A stretch of 64,000 bases of DNA from Streptomyces atratus (GTDB lineage: Bacteria > Actinomycetota > Actinomycetes > Streptomycetales > Streptomycetaceae). The translations under genes were made by a program, and so were the position numbers. Shown piece after piece: positions 1 through 9,439 of this stretch (the stretch's first letter is position 1; every line of letters begins with the position of its first letter). The DNA lies in the NCBI RefSeq assembly GCF_014648655.1, contig NZ_BMRN01000005.1, positions 1 through 64,000 on the forward strand. Reading direction: 5' to 3'. Below the pieces are notes generated by a model, which was given only the letters and a program-made list of their open reading frames with translations, was not told where the DNA came from and ran no database searches.

Positions 1-1800
1 GGAACCCTCGACTTCCGCACCTTCGGCCACTTCGACGCCGAGAACCCCGCCGACGCCGCCCTCGACGCGATGATCGCCGACAAAAGCGTCCACCGCATCG
101 AGGCTCACACCGACCTCCTCTTCACCAAACGCCACCTCTGGAACCGCTCCCACATCGAACTCGACTTCGGCGGCCACCGCATGCGCACCGAAGGCATCGA
201 GAAGAACACCCACGACAACCCCTTCGGCGCCGTCCTCTCCTTCCGCGGCACCGTCACCGACACCACCGTCAAGCACACCCTGAGCGCGGCGATGCCGGAT
301 CTCTCGGATCTCTTCGAGGTCGGCGACTCGGCGAAGTTCTCAGTCGGCCAGTGGTGGGCCGTGGAGATCAACGCCCTGTCGGGAAAGTACGAGAAGGAGA
401 TCCAGCGTCTCGTCCAGGTCACCGATGTCGTCGACCCTGCGCACATCCGGGTCAACTACCAGATCGGCTGGGACCTGGCCGCCGGCCGCACCCTCACCTG
501 GACCCGGATCGAGCCCGTCGACCGCGCCCACGTCCGCAACCTCGTCTTCGAGGGCTGGGGCGAGGACGAGATGACCGGCTCGCACCCGGTCGCCTACGAG
601 TACGCGGTGCGCTGCGACGTCTCCGGGATCGAGGCCATCGGTACCTTCTGGCCGGTGGTGATGCGCCGCTGGTGCACGTACTACCGCACCGAGCAGTGCT
701 CGCTGACCAACCCCAAGTCCGTCACGTACGGCGGCGCCGGATATCTCACCCAGCAGATCTACTGTCTGTACGGGCACGTCGAGGACTGCCACACCTCCAA
801 CGCCCGTCATCTCAACGACTTCACGGCCTCCGCCTACTGCTATGTCACCAACTGCCACGGCGACGGTGACGACGAAGGCCCGTTCGTGACGCATGGGCAG
901 TTCGAGCACGACCTCGTCTACACCGGCAACTCCGGTCTGATGACCTTCGCCAACTCCGGTGCCGCGTGGGGCGGCAGGGCCAAGCGGATCACGGTACGCA
1001 GGCACGCCTGCTCCTGGTTCGTGGCCCGCGTCAAGATCACCGATCTGACGCTGGAAGACGTACTGGTCATCGGCAAGAAGTCCCTGGCCGGCTCGGGAAT
1101 GCTCTGGGTCAACGCCGACGGTGTGCAGATGCGCGGCTGTACGGCCTCCGGCCCGCTGATCGTCTCCCGGGCCTCGGACCTGTCCGCCCGCCCCAATGTG
1201 ATCGCCGACTCCTCGTTCGCCTTCGCGGCGGGCGCGGAGATAACCCAGGCCGGTGTCACCGCCCCGCTCACCCTTCAGCGCAGCACGCTGAAGGGCGTCG
1301 ACGGCGCGGTCTTCAACGGCACCGGTCCGCTCGTCCTGGACCAGTGCACCCTGACCGGCTCCAAGGACACCGCCCCGGTCTCGCTCGCACACGCCGACAT
1401 CACCGTCCTCGACGGCGAACTCCGCGACACCGGGCTCAAGTTGACCTCGACGAAGAACCAGCGGCTGCGCGTCGACGGAGCGCGCCTGACCGGCACCAAC
1501 AAGGACGGCGCCCTGCTGGCCCGTACCGGCTCCGGACGCACCGTCGACTGGCAGCTCACCGGCCTCGACTCGACCGCCCCCGAGGGCACCGCCCATGTGC
1601 TGGTCACCGAGGGCCCCAACCGCTACCGGGCCATCGGCTCCACCTTCACCGGCGGCCGGCTCGAACTGCGGCCTGCGGCGTTCAGCGGCGACTCCAGCCA
1701 TCTACTGCACACCGGCTGCGTCGAGGACGGCACCGAGCGCACCGCGCTGCCGGACGAGGGCGACCGCGTCGCCCACACCGCGGCCACGCTGCGCTTCTGA
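1..1800 (+). CDS. Right-handed parallel beta-helix (pectate-lyase-like) protein, 5' end cut by window
   Basis: The reading frame is open from the first base, so the gene starts upstream of the window; 599 residues are visible. The protein is rich in short Thr/Val/Leu/Asp strands with recurring turns, as expected of a solenoid beta-helix. Features include a GDGDDEGPF acidic turn near residue 290 and a run of short 'ADSSF', 'QRSTL' and 'DQCTL' coils in the last third. Beta-helix proteins of this look include polysaccharide lyases, epimerases and surface carbohydrate-binding proteins. I cannot assign a family or catalytic residues, and any signal peptide lies outside the window. It is followed after 32 bp by an oxidoreductase and a sugar importer, which suggests it acts on the polymer or glycoside whose product the operon takes up. 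That role is inference. Confidence 0.75.
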   Translation, partial: GTLDFRTFGHFDAENPADAALDAMIADKSVHRIEAHTDLLFTKRHLWNRSHIELDFGGHRMRTEGIEKNTHDNPFGAVLSFRGTVTDTTVKHTLSAAMPDLSDLFEVGDSAKFSVGQWWAVEINALSGKYEKEIQRLVQVTDVVDPAHIRVNYQIGWDLAAGRTLTWTRIEPVDRAHVRNLVFEGWGEDEMTGSHPVAYEYAVRCDVSGIEAIGTFWPVVMRRWCTYYRTEQCSLTNPKSVTYGGAGYLTQQIYCLYGHVEDCHTSNARHLNDFTASAYCYVTNCHGDGDDEGPFVTHGQFEHDLVYTGNSGLMTFANSGAAWGGRAKRITVRRHACSWFVARVKITDLTLEDVLVIGKKSLAGSGMLWVNADGVQMRGCTASGPLIVSRASDLSARPNVIADSSFAFAAGAEITQAGVTAPLTLQRSTLKGVDGAVFNGTGPLVLDQCTLTGSKDTAPVSLAHADITVLDGELRDTGLKLTSTKNQRLRVDGARLTGTNKDGALLARTGSGRTVDWQLTGLDSTAPEGTAHVLVTEGPNRYRAIGSTFTGGRLELRPAAFSGDSSHLLHTGCVEDGTERTALPDEGDRVAHTAATLRF

Positions 1801-1832
1801 CCACTTCGCCCATCGAGTACCAGGGATTCCCC

Positions 1833-3089
1833 GTGTCCACGCATACCCCGATCACCGGCCGGCCCGTACGGGTCGCGCTCGTCGGCGCCGGCAACCGCGG
1901 TCTGACGTACGCCGAGTGGATCAAGGCGCACCCCGAGCGCGCCGAACTCGTCGCCGTCGCCGATCCGCGCCCCGCGGCGCGGGCCGCCGCCGGTGCACCC
2001 GTCGAGCTCGACGACTGGCGGCCGCTGGCCGAGAACCGCATCGCCGATGCCGTCATCGTCGCCACCCAGGACCGTTTCCATGTGGAGCCGGTGCTGGCCC
2101 TGGCCGAGGCCGGATACGCGATCCTCGCCGAGAAGCCCCTCGCCCCGACCGAGGACGAGACCCGGCGGATCGTCGAGGGTGTGGAGCGGGCCGGGGTCCT
2201 CTTCGCGGTGTGCCATGTCATGCGGTACACCCCCTACACCGACCTGGTGAAGGAGGTCGTGGACTCCGGCGTGCTCGGTCAGCTGGTCTCCCTCGACCAT
2301 CTGGAGCCGGTCGGCTGGTGGCACTACGCCCACAGTTATGTGCGCGGGCCGTGGCGCAGCGAGAAGGACTCCTCCCCGATGCTGCTCGCCAAGTCCTGCC
2401 ACGACCTGGACTGGATCACCTATGTCATGGGCGGACGGATCGAACAGGTCACCGGTTTCGGCGGGCTGAAGCACTTCCGGCCGGAGAATGCTCCGGCCGG
2501 GTCCGCCGACCGCTGTCTCGACTGTGCGGTCGAGTCCGACTGCCCGTACAGCGCACTGAAGCTGTACATGCCCACGCTGCGCGAGAAGGGCGCGGTCTGG
2601 CCGGTCACCCATGTCACCGAGGCGACCGACGAGGCCGGGCTCGTGCAGGCGCTGCGCGAGGGGCCGTACGGCGTCTGCGCGTACCGCAGCGACAACGACG
2701 TGGTCGACCACCAGGTGCTGGCGATGCAGCTGACGGACGGGGTGACCGCGACCTTCCAGATGGTGGCGTTCACCGAGCAGACGCATCGGCAGACCCGGAT
2801 CTTCGGCTCGCACGGCTGGCTGATCGGTGACGGCGAGCGGGTCACCGTGCAGGACTTCCGGACCGGCGAGAGCACCGTCCATGAACTCGGCGCCTCCGGT
2901 TCGAACGCGGCCGACGGGCACGGCGGCGGGGACGCCGCGCTCGTCGAGGCGTTCGTCACCGCCGTCGCCACCGGTGATGCCGGGGCCGTCCGCTCCGGTC
3001 CCGCCACCTCGCTCGGCAGTCATCTCGCGGCGTTCGCCGCCGAACGCGCCCGGCACACCGGCACCGTCCAGACGGTGCCGGCCAAGTGA
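1833..3089 (+). CDS. Gfo/Idh/MocA family NAD(P)-dependent oxidoreductase
   Basis: The 418-residue protein begins at GTG. An N-terminal Rossmann fold is shown by VALVGAGNRGLTYAEW, and the family's conserved EKP motif appears as AEKPLAPTEDE. The C-terminal half has the usual substrate-binding region. This family oxidises or reduces hydroxyls on sugars, inositols and sugar acids. Unusually, residues 228–237 form a Cys-X2-Cys-X5-Cys cluster (RCLDCAVESDCPY), which could bind a metal or form a disulphide. It sits between the beta-helix gene and the importer on the same strand and is probably co-transcribed. The specific substrate cannot be read from the sequence. Confidence 0.88.
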   Translation: MSTHTPITGRPVRVALVGAGNRGLTYAEWIKAHPERAELVAVADPRPAARAAAGAPVELDDWRPLAENRIADAVIVATQDRFHVEPVLALAEAGYAILAEKPLAPTEDETRRIVEGVERAGVLFAVCHVMRYTPYTDLVKEVVDSGVLGQLVSLDHLEPVGWWHYAHSYVRGPWRSEKDSSPMLLAKSCHDLDWITYVMGGRIEQVTGFGGLKHFRPENAPAGSADRCLDCAVESDCPYSALKLYMPTLREKGAVWPVTHVTEATDEAGLVQALREGPYGVCAYRSDNDVVDHQVLAMQLTDGVTATFQMVAFTEQTHRQTRIFGSHGWLIGDGERVTVQDFRTGESTVHELGASGSNAADGHGGGDAALVEAFVTAVATGDAGAVRSGPATSLGSHLAAFAAERARHTGTVQTVPAK

Positions 3090-3136
3090 CACCCCCTCTC
3101 CCCCGCCCCACCCTCATGTCCTCGGAGGACCACCTC

Positions 3137-4393
3137 ATGTCCCGTCTCCTCACCCGCCGTTCCAGAGTCCGTGCCGTCGCCGCCCCCGTCCTGGCCACCG
3201 CGCTCGCCGCCGGTGTGCTGGCCGGCTGTTCCGGCAGCGGCAGCGACGACAACACCGTCACCATGTGGACCTACCCGGTCATCTTCGACGAGGCCAAGAA
3301 CAAGGCGTACTGGGACGGCCTGGTCAAGGCGTTCGAGAAGGAGCACTCGGGTGTCAAGGTGAAGGTGGAGACCTTCCCGTGGGCCAACCGCGACACCGCG
3401 CTGGCCACCGCGATCGCCTCCGGCAAGGGCCCGGATGCGGTCTACCTGATCCCGGACCAGCTGCCGAAGTACGCCAGGAGCATCGTCCCGGCCGACGACT
3501 ACATGCCGGCCGACGCCAAGTCGGACTACACGGACTTCGCGCTGAAGTCCGTCACGGTCGACGGCAAGGCGCTCGCCACCCCGATCCTGACCAGCGCCAA
3601 CCCGCTGATCTGCGACAAGCGGGTGTTCGCCGCCATCGGTGAGAAGAACTACCCGACGAGCTGGGCGGACCTTCAGGCGCTGGCCCCGAAGCTGAAGAAG
3701 AAGGGTTACTACGCCACGACCTACTACGGCGACACCCAGCAGACCCTCAACATGACCTTCTACCCGCTGCTGTGGCAGGCCGGCGGGGACGTCTTCTCCG
3801 AGGACGGCAAGACCGTCACCTTCAACGACGCGGCGGGCGTCAAGGCCCTGACGTACCTGAAGGAGTTCGTCGACGGCGGCTACACCGACAAGGACCTGGT
3901 CACCACCACGCCCAAGCTGGAGCAGACCCCCACCGCCAAGGGCAAGATCGCCTGTACCTGGCAGAACACCCCGGCGGACGTCGAGCCGTTCTGGGGCAAG
4001 GAGAACATCGTCGTCCAGCCGCCGCTGAAGGACGTCGAGTCGGTCGGCTACGGCACCGTGGGCGCCCTGTCGATGCTGAAGGGCGCCGACAAGAAGAACA
4101 CCGGCGACTGGCTGAACTTCGTCGCCGAGTCGAAGAACGCGGCCGGTCTGGAGAAGGAAGCAGGCTACTTCCCGGCCCGCAGGTCCGGCGGCGACCTTTA
4201 CCCCGGCGACGCGTTGCAGACGGCGGTCGGCGCCACGCTGCCGAACATGACCGTGGGCCCGCTCCAGGAGAAGGCCCGTGAGGTCCAGGGCGTGCTGGCG
4301 CCGGAGATCCAGGCGGCGCTGCTGGGCAAGAAGAGCCCGCAGGAGGCGCTGAACGCCGCGCAGAAGGCCGCGCAGGCGATGCTCGGCCGCTGA
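3137..4393 (+). CDS. ABC sugar transporter substrate-binding lipoprotein
   Basis: This 418-residue extracellular solute-binding protein has a twin-basic n-region, a hydrophobic core and a lipobox VLAGC with the lipidated Cys at residue 31. The mature protein therefore sits on the outer face of the membrane. The body has family 1 solute-binding features (VTMWTYPVIFDEAKN at the start, periodic lysines and tryptophans). The start was chosen at the ATG preceded by GGAGGA 7 bp upstream; another ATG 21 bp earlier lacks such a site. Two permeases follow. The ligand is probably a mono- or oligosaccharide or a sugar acid, by family and context. Confidence 0.92.
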   Translation: MSRLLTRRSRVRAVAAPVLATALAAGVLAGCSGSGSDDNTVTMWTYPVIFDEAKNKAYWDGLVKAFEKEHSGVKVKVETFPWANRDTALATAIASGKGPDAVYLIPDQLPKYARSIVPADDYMPADAKSDYTDFALKSVTVDGKALATPILTSANPLICDKRVFAAIGEKNYPTSWADLQALAPKLKKKGYYATTYYGDTQQTLNMTFYPLLWQAGGDVFSEDGKTVTFNDAAGVKALTYLKEFVDGGYTDKDLVTTTPKLEQTPTAKGKIACTWQNTPADVEPFWGKENIVVQPPLKDVESVGYGTVGALSMLKGADKKNTGDWLNFVAESKNAAGLEKEAGYFPARRSGGDLYPGDALQTAVGATLPNMTVGPLQEKAREVQGVLAPEIQAALLGKKSPQEALNAAQKAAQAMLGR

Positions 4394-4478
4394 TCGTCCG
4401 CGGGCCGGGGTCCGGCCGCACCCGGACCCCGGCCCCGCACCTTCCCCCGCAATTCCCCCGTACCGCAAGGAGATCCCC

Positions 4479-5384
4479 GTGGCAGTCGTCGCGGAACCCA
4501 CCCGCCGGGGCCGTCGCAGCGGGCCGCAGGCGCGCCGCGAGGCCCGGATCGGCCTGCTCTTCGTCCTGCCGTGCTTCCTGCTCTTCCTCGCCTTCCGGTT
4601 CGGTCCGGGCATCGCCGGTGTGCTGATGAGCTTCACCGACTACTCCCTGACCGGCGGCGGCAGCTTCGTCGGGCTGGACAACTTCACCCGCCTGTGGGAC
4701 GACCCGCTGTTCTGGCAGGCGCTGAAGGTCACGGTCCTCTACACCGTGCTCGCCGTGCCGGGCACGCTGATCGCGTCGGTGTCCCTGGCCCTGATCACCC
4801 GCCGCGCGTTCCGCGGCGCCAAGTTCTTCCGTTCGGTGTTCTTCCTGCCGGTCGTCACCTCGCTGGTGCTGGCCGCCACCGTCTTCGTCTGGATCTTCTC
4901 GACCGGCGGCCCGTGGTCCACCCTGATGGGCTGGTTCGGGATGTCCGAGGGCTCCTGGCTCTCCGACGACGTGCTGGTGCTGCCCGCGCTCGCGATCGTC
5001 GGCGTCTGGTCCCGCTTCGGTTACGGGATGCTCATCCTGCTGGCCCGGATGCAGGACATCCCGCGGGAGCTGGAGGAGGCGGCCCTCACCGACGGCGCGG
5101 GGCCCTGGCAGCGGTTCCGGTACATCGTGCTGCCGCAGCTCAAGCCCGCACTGTTCTTCCTCGCCGTGATCGAGACGACGGCCTCGTTCCAGGTCTTCGA
5201 CGCGGTCTACACGATGACCGGCGGCGGCCCCGCCAACGCCAGCTACACGCTCGTCTTCCAGCTCTACGACGCGGGCTTCAAGTACTTCGACCTGGGCTAC
5301 GCCTCCGCCATCGGCGTCGCGCTCTTCGCGCTGACCGTGGTGGTCGCGGTGATCCAGCGGCTCGTGATCGGGAAGGACCAGTGA
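4479..5384 (+). CDS. Sugar ABC transporter permease (MalF/UgpA type)
   Basis: A 301-residue inner-membrane permease with about six hydrophobic segments and a basic N terminus (RRGRRSGPQARREAR). The cytoplasmic EAA loop that contacts the ATPase is visible as EEAALTDGAGPWQRFRYIVL. The GTG start has an AAGGAGA site 5 bp upstream. It forms the first half of the translocation channel; the second permease begins 2 bp after its stop, so the two are translationally coupled. No ATP-binding subunit is encoded nearby. In Streptomyces such CUT1 importers commonly share the MsiK ATPase encoded elsewhere, which is the likely situation here. Confidence 0.93.
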   Translation: MAVVAEPTRRGRRSGPQARREARIGLLFVLPCFLLFLAFRFGPGIAGVLMSFTDYSLTGGGSFVGLDNFTRLWDDPLFWQALKVTVLYTVLAVPGTLIASVSLALITRRAFRGAKFFRSVFFLPVVTSLVLAATVFVWIFSTGGPWSTLMGWFGMSEGSWLSDDVLVLPALAIVGVWSRFGYGMLILLARMQDIPRELEEAALTDGAGPWQRFRYIVLPQLKPALFFLAVIETTASFQVFDAVYTMTGGGPANASYTLVFQLYDAGFKYFDLGYASAIGVALFALTVVVAVIQRLVIGKDQ

Positions 5385-5386
5385 CC

Positions 5387-6334
5387 ATGAACGCAGCACC
5401 CGTAGAGACCAGGACCCCGCCCTCGGACACGGCTCCCGCGACGCCCGACCGGGCCGCCCGCCGGGCCGAGCGCAAGCTGCGCAAGCTCTCGGAGCAGGAC
5501 ACCGTCCCGCACGGCATGCGGCCCACCCGGGCCGGCCGGATCGGCCGCTCCGTCCTGCTGACGGTGGCCGCGATCGTGACGATCTTCCCGTTCTACGCGA
5601 TGGTCGTTCTCTCGCTGAAGCCCGCCGCAGCGGTGGAGTTCCCCGGCAGTCTGCTGCCCTGGCCGCTGACCGGCGAGGCGTACGACACCGTCATGAACTC
5701 CCAGGACGTGCCGCGCTGGCTGGCCAACACCCTGCTCTACTCGGTCGTCTCGGTCGTCGGCGTGCTGCTGCTCGCCTCGCTCGCGGGGTACGCCTTCGCC
5801 AAGAAACGCTTCCCGGGCCGGGAGACGATGTTCTGGTCGTTCCTGTCGATGGTGATGGTCCCGTACCACGTCACGATGATCCCGACGTTCGCGATGATCG
5901 CGAAGCTGGGCGGCGTGGACACGTACTGGGGTCTGATCGTGCCGACCCTGGCCAACGCCCAGGCGGTGTTCCTGATGCGCCAGTTCATCCAGGGGCTGCC
6001 GGACGAACTCTTCGAGGCGGCCCGGCTCGACGGCTGCAACGAGTGGCAGATCTTCTACCGGATCGTGCTGCCGCTGCTGAAGCCGATCCTCGCCACACTC
6101 GGCGTCTTCGTCTTCCTGTGGCACTGGAACGACTTCCTGTGGCCGCTGGTCATCGGCCAGTCCACCGACATGCGCACCCTGACCGTCGGCATCGCCTCGC
6201 TCCAGCAGCAGAACGTGCCGCTCAATGTGGTGCTCTCCGGCTCCGTCATCGCGTTCGTGCCCATCTTCGCCGCGTACATGGTGGGCCAGCGCTACTTCAC
6301 CGAGGGCGTCACCGCGTCCGGAATCAAGGGATAG
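5387..6334 (+). CDS. Carbohydrate ABC transporter permease (MalG/UgpE type)
   Basis: A 315-residue membrane protein, the second channel subunit of the importer. It has a long charged cytoplasmic N terminus of about 55 residues and then six hydrophobic segments. The EAA loop reads FEAARLDGCNEWQIFYRIVL. The C terminus ending in a GVTASGIKG motif is typical of this subfamily. The ATG lies 2 bp after the upstream permease stop, and a GTG overlapping that stop is a possible alternative. It is predicted to work with the lipoprotein and the other permease, energised by a shared ATPase encoded outside the window. Confidence 0.93.
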   Translation: MNAAPVETRTPPSDTAPATPDRAARRAERKLRKLSEQDTVPHGMRPTRAGRIGRSVLLTVAAIVTIFPFYAMVVLSLKPAAAVEFPGSLLPWPLTGEAYDTVMNSQDVPRWLANTLLYSVVSVVGVLLLASLAGYAFAKKRFPGRETMFWSFLSMVMVPYHVTMIPTFAMIAKLGGVDTYWGLIVPTLANAQAVFLMRQFIQGLPDELFEAARLDGCNEWQIFYRIVLPLLKPILATLGVFVFLWHWNDFLWPLVIGQSTDMRTLTVGIASLQQQNVPLNVVLSGSVIAFVPIFAAYMVGQRYFTEGVTASGIKG

Positions 6335-6340
6335 CCAAGC

Positions 6341-7369
6341 ATGTTCACCGATGAGGCCGCTCTCGAAGAGCGGCTCGCCACCCCCTCCCCCGCGCTCGTC
6401 GCCGACCTCGGCCGCCTCGAAGGCGATCTGCTGGTGCTCGGCGCCGGCGGCAAGATGGGCCCCAGCCTGTGCCGGCTGGCCCGCCAGGCGCTGGACGACG
6501 CGGGCCGCCAGGACGTGACCGTGTACGCGGTCTCCCGCTGGTCCGACAAGTCCGCCGCCGACGAGCTGGAGGCCGCCGGGGTCTCCACCGTCGCCTTCGA
6601 CCTGATGGACCCGGCCGCCGATCCAGCCGAGCTGCCGGACGCCGGGAACGTCGTCTTCATGGTCGGCGCCAAGTTCGGCTCCGCCGGGGCGCCTTCGCAC
6701 GCCTGGGCCGTGAACGCCGCGATGCCGGACCGGGTGGCACGCCGCTGGTCCGGTTCGCGGATCGCCGCGTTCTCCACCGGCAATGTGTATCCGCTGGTGC
6801 CGGTCTCCTCCGGCGGCTGCACCGAGTCCGACCCGGTCGGCCCGGTCGGCGAGTACGCCATGTCCTGCCTCGGCCGTGAGCGGATCTTCGGCCATGCGGC
6901 GCTGACCCGTGGCACCAGGATCGCCAACATCCGCCTCAACTACGCGGTCGATCTGCGCTACGGCGTCCTCGCCGACATCGCGTACCGCGTACAGGCGGGC
7001 GAGCCCGTCGATGTGACGACCGGTCATGCCAATGTGGTGTGGCAGGGGTACGCCAATGAGGTCGCCCTGCGTTCCCTGCTGCACGCCACCGACGGCGAGG
7101 CGTTCACGCTCAACCTCACCGGTCCGGAGACCGCTTCGGTGCGGCGCATCGCCCAGTGGTTCGGCGAGGAGTTCGACCGGGAGCCGGTCTTCGCGGGTGA
7201 GGAGGCGCCCACCGCGCTGCTCTCCGACGCGAGCCGCTGCCATGCTCTCTTCGGGTACCCGGATGTCGCTCTGCGCACCCTCGTCGAGTGGCAGGCCGAC
7301 TGGCTGCGCCGCGGGCTGCCGCTGTCCGGCAAGCCCACCAAGTTCCAGGTCCGTGACGGAAGGTTCTGA
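6341..7369 (+). CDS. NAD-dependent epimerase/dehydratase family protein
   Basis: A 342-residue protein with an N-terminal dinucleotide-binding site (LLVLGAGGKMGPSLCRL) and extended short-chain-dehydrogenase features. These include a 'STGNVYP' segment around residue 146 and 'GEYAMSCLGRERIF' where a catalytic Tyr-X3-Lys would normally be. Here the Tyr is followed by Ala-Met-Ser-Cys rather than Lys at +4, so the classical YxxxK pair is altered. It lies 6 bp after the second permease and 8 bp before the aldolase-like gene, clearly in the same operon. It probably modifies the imported sugar or a derivative; substrate and reaction are unknown. Confidence 0.82.
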   Translation: MFTDEAALEERLATPSPALVADLGRLEGDLLVLGAGGKMGPSLCRLARQALDDAGRQDVTVYAVSRWSDKSAADELEAAGVSTVAFDLMDPAADPAELPDAGNVVFMVGAKFGSAGAPSHAWAVNAAMPDRVARRWSGSRIAAFSTGNVYPLVPVSSGGCTESDPVGPVGEYAMSCLGRERIFGHAALTRGTRIANIRLNYAVDLRYGVLADIAYRVQAGEPVDVTTGHANVVWQGYANEVALRSLLHATDGEAFTLNLTGPETASVRRIAQWFGEEFDREPVFAGEEAPTALLSDASRCHALFGYPDVALRTLVEWQADWLRRGLPLSGKPTKFQVRDGRF

Positions 7370-7377
7370 TCCACTCC

Positions 7378-8433
7378 ATGTCCACTCCCTCCCTCCTGTC
7401 CACTCCCGCCCTGGACGCGCTCGCCCACGGTGCCGTGATCCCCGCCCATCCGCTCGCCCTGCACGCCGATGGCTCCTTCGACGAGCGGCGGCAGCGCGCG
7501 CTGACCCGCTACTACCTCGCCTCGGGCGCGGGCGGGGTCGCCGTCGCCGTACACACCACCCAGTTCGAGATCCGCGAGCCGGAGGTCGGTCTGTTCCGGC
7601 CGGTTCTGGAGCTCGCCGCCGAGACGATCGACGCCGAGGCCGGCCGGCCGTTCGTCAAGGTCGCCGGTGCCTGCGGATACACGGCGCAGGCCGTCGCCGA
7701 GGCCGAGACCGCCGCCGAACTCGGCTATGACGCGGTGCTGCTCAGCCCGGCCGTGCCCGGTGCGGACGAGAAGGGTCTGCTGGAGCGGGCGCGGGCGGTC
7801 GGCGAGGTGCTGCCGGTGATCGGCTTCTATCTCCAGGAGGCCGTCGGCGGACGGTACTTGTCGCCGGGCTTCTGGTCCGCCTTCACCGATCTGCCGAACA
7901 CGGTCGCGGTGAAGATCGCCCCGTTCGACCGGTACCGCACCGCCGATGTCGTACGGGCGGTGGCCGCCGCGGACCGCGCCGACGAGGTGGCGCTGTACAC
8001 GGGCAACGACGACGACATCATCGGTGATCTGCTCACCCCGTACAAGACGGCGGGCGGCACACCGCGCTGGTTCGCGGGCGGCCTCCTCGGCCAGTGGGCC
8101 GTGTGGACGAGCTCCGCGGTGACCCTCCTCGACGACGTCCGCAAGGTGCGCGGCGGGGACCACGAGGCGATGGTGCGCTGCCTGGCGCGTCGCTCCGAGC
8201 TGACCGATGCCAACAGCGCCGTCTTCGATGTGCGCGGCGCGTTCCGCGGCTGCATCGCCGGGGTGCACGAAGTGCTGTACCGCCAGGGTCTGTTGGCGAA
8301 CATCAGGTGCCTGGACCCGGCCGAGACGCTCTCCCCCGGGCAGGCGGAGGAGATCAGCCGGGTGGCCGCGGCCTACCCTTGGCTGACCGATGACGCCTTC
8401 GTTGCGGAGCACCTCGATGCCTGGCTCTCCTGA
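7378..8433 (+). CDS. Dihydrodipicolinate synthase/2-keto-3-deoxy-sugar-acid aldolase family protein
   Basis: A 351-residue TIM-barrel protein of the DHDPS/NanA superfamily, which cleaves or joins pyruvate through a Schiff base. Family features are seen in GFYLQEAVGGRYLS (catalytic-tyrosine region) and TVAVKIAPFDR (candidate Schiff-base lysine). It is longer than typical DapA (about 290–300 residues). A biosynthetic DapA role is unlikely in this operon; aldol cleavage or dehydration of a keto-deoxy sugar acid is more plausible, by analogy with KDG-type aldolases. Its 3' end overlaps the next gene by 17 bp. Confidence 0.85.
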   Translation: MSTPSLLSTPALDALAHGAVIPAHPLALHADGSFDERRQRALTRYYLASGAGGVAVAVHTTQFEIREPEVGLFRPVLELAAETIDAEAGRPFVKVAGACGYTAQAVAEAETAAELGYDAVLLSPAVPGADEKGLLERARAVGEVLPVIGFYLQEAVGGRYLSPGFWSAFTDLPNTVAVKIAPFDRYRTADVVRAVAAADRADEVALYTGNDDDIIGDLLTPYKTAGGTPRWFAGGLLGQWAVWTSSAVTLLDDVRKVRGGDHEAMVRCLARRSELTDANSAVFDVRGAFRGCIAGVHEVLYRQGLLANIRCLDPAETLSPGQAEEISRVAAAYPWLTDDAFVAEHLDAWLS

Positions 8434-9439
8434 TCCTGCCGACCGTTCCCGGGTGGTCGTCGCCGTACCGCCGGGCCTGCGGGCCCAGTTCTTCACCACC
8501 GAGGTGTGGCGGGAGCTGGAGCGCGCGGCGGAGCTGACGGTCCTGGACGACCACCGCGACCGGGCGGCGGTGGCCGCGGCGCTGCCCGGCGCCCGCGCGC
8601 TGATCACCTCGTGGCGGGCGCCCAAGGTGGACGCCGAACTCCTCGCATCGGCCGACCGGTTGGAACTGGTGGCGCACACCGGTTCGGCGGTCGCGCCCTA
8701 TGTCACCGAGGAGGTGTTCCGGCGGGGCATCCTGGTGACCCAGGCGGGTGACGAGATGGCCCGCCCGGTCGCCGAAGTGGCGCTCGCGTTCACGCTCTCG
8801 CTGCTCCACCGCATCCAGCGCTTCGACCACGCCCTGCGCGACGGGCTGGAGTGGGCGGCGGCGAGCGAGGCCCCGCCCCGCCACGAGATCCATGGCAGCG
8901 ACATCGGCGTGATCGGCGCCTCCCGCACCGGACGTGCCTACATCGCCCTGGTCCGGGCGATGGGGGCGCGGGTCAGCGTCACCGACCCGTACCTCTCCGA
9001 TGCGGACGCCGAGGCGCTCGGCGTGAAGTCCGTACCGCTTCGGACTCTCCTGTCGCGCAGCAGGATCGTGGCCGTGCACGCGCCGGTCACCGAGGAGACC
9101 CGCAGGATGATCGGCGCCGAACAGCTGGCGCTGATGCCGGACGGGGCGGGCCTGGTGAACACCGCCAGGTCGTGGCTGGTCGACGAGGACGCGCTCATCG
9201 CCGAGCTGGCATCGGGCCGGCTGGATGCGGCAATCGATGTCTTCGACGCCGAGCCGCTGCCCGCCGGCCACCCCTTCCGCTCCCTGCCGAATGTGCTGCT
9301 CACCCCGCACCAGGCAGCGGGCAGCGTCGAGTGCCGGCAGCGGCTCGGAATGAGCGCCGTCAACGAGGTGCTGCGGCTGCTCGCCGGACGCCCCCCGGTC
9401 CACGCCGTCACCGCCGACGCCCTCGCCCGCCTGCACTAG
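8417..9439 (+). CDS. D-isomer-specific 2-hydroxyacid dehydrogenase
   Basis: A 340-residue oxidoreductase. The NAD-binding segment [17 protein letters not shown] departs from a strict GxGxxG pattern but keeps the fold signature. The catalytic Arg lies in VNTARSWLVDEDAL, a Glu in FDAEPLP, and the His in LTPHQAAGS. I chose the ATG with GGAG 8 bp upstream; an upstream ATG at 8390 in the same frame would overlap the previous gene by 44 bp. In this operon it could reduce or oxidise a 2-keto/2-hydroxy acid produced by the aldolase-like enzyme. The exact substrate is unknown. Confidence 0.87.
   Translation: MPGSPDPADRSRVVVAVPPGLRAQFFTTEVWRELERAAELTVLDDHRDRAAVAAALPGARALITSWRAPKVDAELLASADRLELVAHTGSAVAPYVTEEVFRRGILVTQAGDEMARPVAEVALAFTLSLLHRIQRFDHALRDGLEWAAASEAPPRHEIHGSDIGVIGASRTGRAYIALVRAMGARVSVTDPYLSDADAEALGVKSVPLRTLLSRSRIVAVHAPVTEETRRMIGAEQLALMPDGAGLVNTARSWLVDEDALIAELASGRLDAAIDVFDAEPLPAGHPFRSLPNVLLTPHQAAGSVECRQRLGMSAVNEVLRLLAGRPPVHAVTADALARLH

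Noticed and set aside
340..1701. Long open frame on the - strand opposite the beta-helix gene
   Set aside because: A shadow of the + strand gene caused by high third-position GC; its composition is Gly/Ala/Arg/Val-rich with no recognisable domain.
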